DNA of 5,001 bases from Bifidobacterium breve (lineage in GTDB: Bacteria; Actinomycetota; Actinomycetes; S36-B12): contig CAMDKJ010000138.1 in the NCBI GenBank assembly GCA_945900705.1, positions 1-5,001 on the forward strand, in the 5' to 3' direction. Numbering within the stretch: the stretch's first letter is position 1; every line of letters starts with the position of its first letter. Shown here piece by piece: positions 1-5,001 of the stretch. The notes under the pieces were generated by a model. It saw nothing but the letters and a program-made list of their open reading frames with translations. It made no database searches and had not been told where the DNA came from. A program made the translations under genes and the position numbers.

Positions 1-1640
1 GCATCGCGGAAGCACGCTGGCAGTCCGGTGGCAAAATACAGGGCCGAGAGGTGTACCAGCCCGGCATGCTCAATTGCCGAAACTACGTTGAATAAATCAC
101 GGTTGATGTATTCATCATCATTTACCAAATTAGTTGCCGAATCCATCGGGCTTCCATCTGAGATCACCAGCAGAATGCGGTTAGACGACTCTTGCTGCGC
201 CAGGCGCTGGTAGGCCCACGCGACGGCTTCTCCGTCGATACCCTCACGGTAGATGTTGGTCGAAAGAAGTGATGCGATGTTATTTCTAGCTCGCCGCCAG
301 GAGGTATCGAAATCCTTTATTACTAGGTGCCAGCTCTCATTTAAGCGGCCGGGATGCGCTGGCCGGCCAGCTTTGAGCCAGTCAGTTCGAGCCCGTCCGC
401 CATTCCAAGAGCCAGTGGTGAAACCCAAAATCTCACACTTGATATCTGCGAGGTCAAGTGCCCTGGCAAAAACATCGACAAGCACAGCTACGCTCTCGCG
501 GTACTTCTTCATGGATCCTGAGCAATCTATGAGGAAGGTCACCGAGGCCTCAGGTAATAAAACTGACATAGGTTGGCGGAATACACGGTGGTGAGTGGGT
601 GCGGTAATCAGCTGCGAAAGACGGCGGCCATCGAGTAACCCCTCTTCATATCCGCCCTCCCAAGAATCGAAATCTGGACGCGCGAAGAGGGTACGCAAAG
701 CTCTAGTCAATTTGTTAATTTCGCCATTTTGCTGAGCCACATTTTCATCCAGTTGATATCGGTGCACCCGTGCCGCACCAGGGGCCACCACCGCCGAGAT
801 TGGTAACTCGCGGTCGTATTCGGTGGTAAAGACTTGGTACGTGGGGCTGCTTAAGTCTGCCAACTCGCTGCTGCTGGAGCCAGATTCAAGATCGACTCCG
901 GTCGTGTCCAAGTTTTCCGGCTTAATATCAAGTAGTCCGGGTATCCGGGCGCGCACTGATGCGCTGGCCTCTTGGCGCGTGAGGTTAGAGCTGTTGGCGA
1001 GCAGATCCCCAATCGCGGTGGATATTGCAAGTGCTGGCGCTGAGTAGGCGCATTGATCACGACGCAGTTTCCGTAACATCGCAAAATAAGGGCCAATGGT
1101 GTCAGCTAACCCACCTCTTGTTGACTCCAACAGGTCACCGTAGTCATCTGGCACCGGGTCGCCGGTCACGCGCGATCGCCCAACCTGCGCCACATAGAAA
1201 ATCAGCAGACCGTGTGCTGTTTCCAGGAGGCCCGCTGATTCACATTCGGCGGACCACGTCAGGAAGCGACGGCGTAGGTTGGAGCTACTACCGGGCAACT
1301 CGTCTGCGCCTAATGACTCGACGCGATACTGCTCGAGCATGTCAAAAAGAATCGCGGCAACCGGGTCAGTTGGCGACATGCTTGCGTGCAGGTGCGAATC
1401 GGATAAGGCGATTCGCCACGCGAGCGCATCTGCTGCACCACGCCAGCTCATGAAGTCAGTGTCGGTGGCAGGTGGGTGCAGGTGCGGGGCTTGAAACGGA
1501 AGAACTGCTTGGCCCCGGTGGAGTACCCGGCGCCTGAACCGGACATCTGGATCATGCGCGATCGCGCGGATAGTCGTGGCGCAGAGTTCATCGACTCGTT
1601 CGGAACTCCAGCTCTGATCGGAGGCTTCAGAAACCGACAT
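1..1640 (-). CDS. cobT: CobT-like cobaltochelatase subunit with VWA domain (3' end outside window)
   Basis: By family this is the VWA-domain partner of the AAA+ ATPase CobS; with CobN they form the ATP-dependent cobaltochelatase that inserts cobalt into hydrogenobyrinic acid a,c-diamide in the cytoplasm. I translated the frame by hand and it is open for 546 codons from ATG 1640 to the left edge. CobT hallmarks in order: FDMLEQYRVESLG (99-111), YQVFTTEYD (268-276), EEGLLDGRRL (332-341), the VWA MIDAS motif FLIDCSGSM (369-377; D372, S374, S376), EILGFTTGSWNGG (about 403-415), WRRARNN (448-454), IDGEA (468-472) and the MIDAS aspartate in VISDGSPMD (492-500). The start lies 2 bases after the cobS stop with no clear Shine-Dalgarno, suggesting coupled translation. 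The usual long acidic linker seems reduced to a serine-rich stretch (about 250-266), and the last visible residues (533-546) differ from the usual CobT GIGHDVTRYY segment. CobT is normally about 600-640 residues, so only a short tail should be missing. Family assignment is firm; a role in B12 synthesis is not shown. Confidence 0.92.
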   Translation of the reverse strand, partial: MSVSEASDQSWSSERVDELCATTIRAIAHDPDVRFRRRVLHRGQAVLPFQAPHLHPPATDTDFMSWRGAADALAWRIALSDSHLHASMSPTDPVAAILFDMLEQYRVESLGADELPGSSSNLRRRFLTWSAECESAGLLETAHGLLIFYVAQVGRSRVTGDPVPDDYGDLLESTRGGLADTIGPYFAMLRKLRRDQCAYSAPALAISTAIGDLLANSSNLTRQEASASVRARIPGLLDIKPENLDTTGVDLESGSSSSELADLSSPTYQVFTTEYDRELPISAVVAPGAARVHRYQLDENVAQQNGEINKLTRALRTLFARPDFDSWEGGYEEGLLDGRRLSQLITAPTHHRVFRQPMSVLLPEASVTFLIDCSGSMKKYRESVAVLVDVFARALDLADIKCEILGFTTGSWNGGRARTDWLKAGRPAHPGRLNESWHLVIKDFDTSWRRARNNIASLLSTNIYREGIDGEAVAWAYQRLAQQESSNRILLVISDGSPMDSATNLVNDDEYINRDLFNVVSAIEHAGLVHLSALYFATGLPACFRD

Positions 1641-1642
1641 AG

Positions 1643-2614
1643 CTACTGCAGGCATGCGGAATCGGATAGTTCTCGGTTGAAGCAACGCTGGTAGTACTCG
1701 GCAACGATCGGGTACTCCGCCTCATCGCATTTATTTAAAAATGAAACGCGAAATGCCGCGTCAACATCGTGGAATAATTGAGTATTCTCTGCCCACATGA
1801 TTACGGTGCGAGGTGACATCAAAGTGGATAGGTCACCGGCCCGAAAGCCTTCACGGGTTAGCCCAGCCAGAGCGACCATCGATGCGATTAGTTGATCATC
1901 AACAGCACCAGACATCTGGGGAACGCGGGCTTGGACTATCGCAATTTCCTCATTCGCGGGTAGGTAATTGAGTGCTGCCACAATGTCCCACCGGTCAATC
2001 TGCGCGTGGTTTAGCCGTTGCGTACCGTGATATAGGCCATTTAGGTTGCCGAGGCCGACAGTGTTCGCGGTGGCCAGTAGCCTGAAATATGGATGCGGCC
2101 TAATCACTCGATTTTGATCCAGCAGGGTCAAACTACCGGCCCGCTCAAGTACGCGTTGGATCACGAACATGACATCCGGGCGCCCAGCGTCGTATTCGTC
2201 GAAAACTAAGGCGACCGGCCGCTGTAAAGCCCACGGTAAAATTCCTTCAGCAAATTCAGTTACTTGTTCACCGTCGCGGACGACCACGATGTCTTTCCCG
2301 ATTAGATCCAGGCGACTCATCTGGCCATCGAGATTCACACGGATGCAGGGCCAGTTCAATCTTGCTGCGACTTGCTCTATGTGGGTGGATTTACCTGAGC
2401 CATGGAGTCCTTGAACTAGCACTCTTCGGTTACGTTGAAATCCTACGAGGATGGCAAGGGTTGCATCTGGGTTGAATCGGTAAGCTTCATCGACCTCAGG
2501 TACGTGTTCATCTCGATGGGAGAACGCCGGAATCATCATGTCGATATCTATCCCGAAGATGTCGCGCACACTCAATTCGCGGTCTGGTGTATCGGACTTC
2601 AGTTCATTAGTCAT
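1643..2614 (-). CDS. cobS: CobS-like AAA+ ATPase, cobaltochelatase subunit
   Basis: A complete 323-residue protein, close to the usual CobS length of about 330. CobS is the AAA+ motor that forms a ring with CobT and powers cobalt insertion by CobN; it is cytoplasmic. Seen in the sequence: N-terminal SVRDIFGID (15-23), Walker A GLHGSGKST (69-77, K75), Walker B VALVFDEYD (134-142, D139/E140), sensor-1 asparagine in ATANTVGLG (181-189), the GLYHGTQ segment (193-199), QIDRW (205-209), and a sensor-2-like SPRTVIMWAEN (267-277). The C-terminal FLNKCDE and YYQRCF segments also match CobS. All ATPase residues are present, so the protein should be active. The gene begins 15 bases after the iclR stop and ends 2 bases before the cobT start. 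No Shine-Dalgarno precedes the ATG (the upstream bases read CTACCCCTA), but the conserved N-terminus supports this start. A general MoxR-type ATPase is less likely, given how closely the CobS-specific segments match. Confidence 0.95.
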   Translation of the reverse strand: MTNELKSDTPDRELSVRDIFGIDIDMMIPAFSHRDEHVPEVDEAYRFNPDATLAILVGFQRNRRVLVQGLHGSGKSTHIEQVAARLNWPCIRVNLDGQMSRLDLIGKDIVVVRDGEQVTEFAEGILPWALQRPVALVFDEYDAGRPDVMFVIQRVLERAGSLTLLDQNRVIRPHPYFRLLATANTVGLGNLNGLYHGTQRLNHAQIDRWDIVAALNYLPANEEIAIVQARVPQMSGAVDDQLIASMVALAGLTREGFRAGDLSTLMSPRTVIMWAENTQLFHDVDAAFRVSFLNKCDEAEYPIVAEYYQRCFNRELSDSACLQ

Positions 2615-2629
2615 TAGGGGTAGACCAAT

Positions 2630-3517
2630 CTAGATTACGTTTTGCGGACTGTTGGGTGTCGGGGTGGTACGCGGTGCTACTGCACTGCCTTCGGTCTCGA
2701 TCTCGAATAGAGCAGCTGCCGCACCACGTAGCTTCGGGAGTAACGCAGCGGCGTCGGCTGCGGTCAAGCGCATGGCCGGTGCCTGCACGGCAACACATTG
2801 ATTTGAGCGGCCGTGCGCGGTTGGTACCGCGATTGCCATGCAGACTAGTCCGCTCATGAATTCCTCGTTATCGATAGCGAATCCGTCACTTTGTACCTGT
2901 TTTAGTTCCTCGTCTAGTGCCTCAAGGCTGGTGATGGTATTGGCTGTAAGTTGCTTAAGTGGTGCATAGCGCAGCAACTTATGCCTTTGCGCGCGAGACA
3001 TATTGGCAAGTAGTACCTTGCCAGAAGCCGAGCAGTGAATGGGCACCCGAGATCCGGATTGCAGATTAAAGCGCAGTGGCTCTTGGGTTTCGACCCGATC
3101 TAAATAGAGAATCTCGTTTCCCGAGAGCGCGGTGATATTGCAAGTTTCGCCTAGGTCATCAACCAGGGCCTGCAGTACCGCATGCCGGGTGCCTACCTGA
3201 GTGGCATTGAGTAACAGGGTTTCGGCGAATCGTCGCAGGCGGGTGCCGGTGCCGTATTGCCGTTTGTCAGATTGCCGAATGATCAGGCCGCCGGTTTCGA
3301 GGGTCTGGAGCATGCGGAAGACCGTGGGCTTCGGAATGCCGGTTTCCTCGGCCAGTGACTGCAAGGACACGAAGTGATCTTTTGCCCCGATCAGTTCCAG
3401 TAGGGCAAAAAGCCGTAAACCCGGGGTGGAATCCCCGGTTTCGCTGGAGTCCACGGGGAGACGAAGGGTGGAGTCGGCCATAGCAGCACCATACACATAT
3501 TCCATTTTATGGAACAT
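2630..3517 (-). CDS. IclR-family transcriptional regulator
   Basis: A one-component regulator with an N-terminal winged helix-turn-helix and a C-terminal ligand-binding domain. On the 295-residue reading, the DNA-binding domain spans about 33-95, with recognition helix PKPTVFRMLQTLE (62-74) and wing ending YGTGTRLRR (88-96). The effector domain spans about 112-273 and has the family hallmarks ILYLDRVE (136-143), HCSASGKVLLA (161-171) and the DNEEFMSGLVCMA stretch (216-228). The tail after 275 is proline- and threonine-rich and probably disordered. In-frame ATGs occur at 3517, 3505 and 3481. The 3517 codon lies inside a 21-bp palindrome that looks like the operator, so the start at 3481 (283 residues, beginning MADSTLRL) is preferred; neither has a strong ribosome binding site. 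The gene is first in a unit with cobS and cobT and is divergent from xsc. Likely inducers would be C2-sulfonate metabolites such as sulfoacetaldehyde, but that is inferred from the neighbour only. Confidence 0.93.
   Translation of the reverse strand: MFHKMEYVYGAAMADSTLRLPVDSSETGDSTPGLRLFALLELIGAKDHFVSLQSLAEETGIPKPTVFRMLQTLETGGLIIRQSDKRQYGTGTRLRRFAETLLLNATQVGTRHAVLQALVDDLGETCNITALSGNEILYLDRVETQEPLRFNLQSGSRVPIHCSASGKVLLANMSRAQRHKLLRYAPLKQLTANTITSLEALDEELKQVQSDGFAIDNEEFMSGLVCMAIAVPTAHGRSNQCVAVQAPAMRLTAADAAALLPKLRGAAAALFEIETEGSAVAPRTTPTPNSPQNVI
3479..3481 (-). other. Preferred alternative start codon of the IclR regulator
   Basis: ATG codon 13 of the longest reading frame. Starting here removes 12 residues (MFHKMEYVYGAA) that lie before the DNA-binding domain. 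It leaves the 21-bp palindrome at 3497-3517 as untranslated operator DNA instead of coding sequence. A weak GGTG lies 5 bases upstream. The winged-helix domain begins about 20 residues downstream, so either start gives an intact protein. Confidence 0.55.
3497..3517. promoter_or_regulatory. 21-bp palindrome, probable IclR-family operator
   Basis: The plus strand reads ATATTCCAT TTT ATGGAACAT: two 9-base arms match as inverted repeats at 8 of 9 positions around a 3-base centre, with a perfect inner core TTCCAT-N3-ATGGAA. This 15-bp TTCC...GGAA layout with an odd centre resembles known IclR-family operators, for example the E. coli IclR site of the form TGGAAATNATTTCCA. It lies immediately upstream of the preferred iclR start, in the divergent region shared with xsc, where an autoregulator would bind. 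Binding by the adjacent regulator is inferred. Confidence 0.75.
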
Positions 3518-3560
3518 AACAATCCGGTAATTTATAAAAAAGGCTTCAATTGCGGAGATA

Positions 3561-3582
3561 TTTGGGCTAGGTTTTGGGCCAG
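3561..3582 (+). repeat. Direct repeat TTTGGGCYAG, 12-bp period
   Basis: TTTGGGCTAG (3561-3570) and TTTGGGCCAG (3573-3582) match at 9 of 10 positions and start 12 bases apart, about one helical turn. They lie 60-80 bases upstream of the xsc start, where an activator could bind side by side. The repeat is short and could be chance; no factor can be named. Confidence 0.35.
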
Positions 3583-3603
3583 CGGGTAAGTATCGCTATT
3601 TAG

Positions 3604-3620
3604 CCCTGTCACTAGCAGGG
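3604..3620 (+). repeat. Short inverted repeat in the xsc leader
   Basis: CCCTG (3604-3608) and CAGGG (3616-3620) are perfect inverted arms around a 7-base centre, ending 23 bases before the xsc start. It could be a weak leader hairpin or a second protein-binding site. It does not match the TTCCAT palindrome and has no following T-run, so it is not an intrinsic terminator. Confidence 0.35.
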
Positions 3621-3630
3621 TGCCGAGACG

Positions 3631-3636
3631 AAGGGG
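3631..3636 (+). promoter_or_regulatory. Ribosome binding site of xsc
   Basis: AAGGGG lies 7 bases before ATG 3644, good spacing and purine content for a Shine-Dalgarno. It favours 3644 as the start over the in-frame ATG at 3698, although that one also has a GGAG (3686-3689) 8 bases upstream. Confidence 0.65.
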
Positions 3637-3643
3637 AAATGAC

Positions 3644-5001
3644 ATGGCCAAAAGCGCATCGACACCAAAACGCACGGTGGTGTCTGGAGTTCAAAAAATG
3701 ACCCCCTCGGAGGCCCTGGTTGAAACTTTGGTGGCGAACGATGTCACCGACATTTTCGGCATCATGGGATCGGCATTCATGGATGCGATGGATATCTTCG
3801 CCCCGGCTGGCATCCGCTTGGTCCCGGTGGTCCATGAGCAAGGTGCGGCGCACATGGCCGACGGTTTCGCCCGGGCAAGTGGGCGGCATGGGGTGGTGGT
3901 CGGTCAAAACGGCCCCGGCATCAGCAACTGCGTTACCGCGATCGCGGCAGCTTTTTGGGCCCACTCACCGGTCGTGTTAATCACCCCAGAAACCGGAACA
4001 ATGGGAATTGGCCTTGGTGGCTTCCAGGAGGCCAACCAACTTCCGATGTTCGCGGAGTTCACGAAGTACCAGGCCCATGTCAGTAACAACAAGCGCATGG
4101 CCGAGTATACGGCCCGGTGCTTTGACCGTGCGATGTCTGAACACGGTCCGACCCAACTCAATATTCCCCGCGACTTGTTCTACGGTGAAATCGAAACCGA
4201 GATACCGATGCCCCAGCGCCTAGAAGTTGGCCCCGGTGGCGATTCGGCCCTTAACGAAGCGATCGAATTGCTCGCTACCGCGAAGTTCCCGGTCATCATC
4301 GCCGGCGGCGGCGTGGTCATGGGGGATGCGGTAGAAGAGTGCAAGGCACTTGCCGAACGCCTCGGGGCACCGGTGGTAAATAGCTACCTTCGCAATGACT
4401 CGTTCCCGGCGAGCCACCCACTGTGGTGTGGCCCGCTTGGCTACCAAGGTTCGAAAGCGGCAATGAAATTGGTCGCCAAAGCTGACGTAGTAATCGCACT
4501 CGGCACCCGGCTAGGGCCGTTCGGTACTTTGCCGCAGCATGGCTTGGATTACTGGCCCAAAAATGCCAAGGTCATTCAGGTGGATTCGGATCACAAAATG
4601 CTCGGCTTGGTAAAGAAAGTCACGGTAGGTATTTGTGGAGACGCCAAAGCATCGGCCGCTGAGCTCACCAAGCGCCTTAAAGATCGCACTTTGGCATCGG
4701 ATGCAACGAAAGCTGACCGCGCGGCCGATATTCAGGCGGAAAAAGCTGCCTGGGAAGCGGAATTGAGCGCTTGGATTCATGAGACCGATCAGTTCAGCCT
4801 AGACATGATCGCCGAGCAAGATGCCGAAGAAGGTAACTGGCTCCACCCGCGTCAAGTCCTGCGCGAACTCGAAAAAGCGATGCCGCCTCGGGCCATGGTT
4901 TCAACTGATATCGGCAATATCAATGCGGTTGCGAATTCATACCTAAGGTTCGAAGAGCCGCGTAGCTTCTTCGCACCCATGAGTTTTGGTAACTGTGGTT
5001 A
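3644..5001 (+). CDS. xsc: Sulfoacetaldehyde acetyltransferase (3' end outside window)
   Basis: A thiamine-diphosphate enzyme (EC 2.3.3.15) that converts sulfoacetaldehyde plus phosphate to acetyl phosphate and sulfite, the C-S bond cleavage step where taurine, isethionate and sulfoacetate catabolism meet; cytoplasmic. The frame is open for 452 codons to the window edge. Family full length is about 590-600, so roughly a quarter is missing. The N-terminal pyrimidine-binding domain (about 20-190) has FGIMGSAFMDAMDIF (38-52), the cofactor-activating glutamate E65 in VVHEQGA, GQNGPGISNCVTA (87-99), GTMGIGLGGFQEANQ and NIPRDLFYG (173-181). These are Xsc-type signatures, not acetolactate synthase ones. 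The central domain covers about 205-340 (FPVIIAGGGVVMGD from 215). The pyrophosphate-binding domain begins near 399 (WLHPRQVL), and the window stops at FGNCG, before the expected GDG metal/ThDP motif. The start at 3644 has a good ribosome binding site; 3698 (MTPSEAL) is an alternative that would remove an 18-residue, non-conserved-looking leader. It is transcribed away from the IclR regulator, its likely controller. Phosphotransacetylase and sulfite-handling genes would be expected downstream but are not visible. Confidence 0.96.
   Translation, partial: MAKSASTPKRTVVSGVQKMTPSEALVETLVANDVTDIFGIMGSAFMDAMDIFAPAGIRLVPVVHEQGAAHMADGFARASGRHGVVVGQNGPGISNCVTAIAAAFWAHSPVVLITPETGTMGIGLGGFQEANQLPMFAEFTKYQAHVSNNKRMAEYTARCFDRAMSEHGPTQLNIPRDLFYGEIETEIPMPQRLEVGPGGDSALNEAIELLATAKFPVIIAGGGVVMGDAVEECKALAERLGAPVVNSYLRNDSFPASHPLWCGPLGYQGSKAAMKLVAKADVVIALGTRLGPFGTLPQHGLDYWPKNAKVIQVDSDHKMLGLVKKVTVGICGDAKASAAELTKRLKDRTLASDATKADRAADIQAEKAAWEAELSAWIHETDQFSLDMIAEQDAEEGNWLHPRQVLRELEKAMPPRAMVSTDIGNINAVANSYLRFEEPRSFFAPMSFGNCG

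Larger units (their letters stand above)
3518..3643. promoter_or_regulatory. Divergent iclR/xsc intergenic control region
   Basis: This is the only non-coding stretch of note, and more AT-rich at its left end than the flanking genes. It must carry the promoters for xsc (rightward) and for iclR-cobS-cobT (leftward). TTTATAAA at 3531-3538 is self-complementary and gives a -10-like TATAAA on both strands, but I found no convincing -35 box at the right distance on either strand. If the leftward TATAAA is used, transcription would start near 3524 and the palindrome at 3497-3517 would sit just downstream of the start point, suitable for repression. Exact promoters are not resolved. Confidence 0.5.

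Noticed and set aside
253..594. Plus-strand open frame of 113 codons
   Set aside because: Antisense to the VWA domain of cobT; no recognisable domain and no ribosome binding site.
851..1096. Minus-strand open frame of 81 codons
   Set aside because: Overlaps cobT on the same strand in another frame; the cobT frame is continuous and conserved here.
1025..1453. Plus-strand open frame of 142 codons
   Set aside because: It lies wholly antisense to the well-conserved cobT frame, has arginine-rich low-complexity sequence, and matches no family I recognise.
2627..2636. Perfect 10-bp palindrome AATCTAGATT over the iclR stop codon
   Set aside because: Too short, not extended by matching flanks, and without a T-run, so neither a terminator nor a convincing operator.
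3604..3620. CCCTG/CAGGG inverted repeat as a transcription terminator
   Set aside because: The stem is only 5 bp and no T-run follows. It lies in the xsc leader where a terminator would need an attenuation context, which is not visible.
3596..3964. Minus-strand open frame of 122 codons
   Set aside because: Antisense to the N-terminal domain of xsc. Its His/Arg/Asp-rich sequence is typical of the reverse strand of a GC-rich gene.
3644..5001. Acetolactate synthase or another ThDP decarboxylase instead of Xsc
   Set aside because: The GIMGSAFMDAMDIF, GTMGIGLGGFQEANQ and NIPRDLFYG segments match Xsc, not acetolactate synthase.

Overview
This window holds four genes in two divergent transcription units. 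They look proteobacterial, most likely beta- or alphaproteobacterial. That placement rests on the style of the CobS, CobT and IclR proteins and on the even, moderately high GC with an AT-rich intergenic gap. It is a judgement from remembered family resemblance, not from a search.

Left and centre, minus strand, read from right to left: an IclR-family transcriptional regulator (ending at 2630; start at 3517 or, more likely, 3481), then a CobS-type AAA+ ATPase (2614 to 1643), then a CobT-type protein with a C-terminal von Willebrand factor A domain (from 1640, running off the left edge). The gaps are 15 and 2 bases, so the three genes form a compact apparent operon.

Right, plus strand: xsc, sulfoacetaldehyde acetyltransferase, starts at 3644 and runs off the right edge before its GDG thiamine-diphosphate motif. 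Xsc is the desulfonating step of taurine, isethionate and sulfoacetate catabolism, releasing sulfite and acetyl phosphate.

The divergent intergenic region (about 3482-3643) contains a strong 21-bp palindrome of IclR-operator type that overlaps the upstream candidate start of the regulator, a shared AT-rich TTTATAAA element, a 12-bp-spaced direct repeat, a small inverted repeat, and a clear ribosome binding site for xsc. The simplest reading is that the IclR protein senses a C2-sulfonate-related signal and controls both its own operon and xsc.

The unusual part is the link between a CobS/CobT pair and a sulfonate catabolism gene. CobS and CobT normally work with CobN as the aerobic cobaltochelatase of B12 synthesis, yet no CobN or other cobalamin gene is visible here. 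The CobT protein also departs from the usual sequence at the C-terminal end that is visible. This raises the possibility that the pair is a dedicated AAA+/VWA metal-insertion or enzyme-activation chaperone for the sulfonate pathway, but that is inference. No RNA genes, mobile elements or CRISPR arrays were seen.
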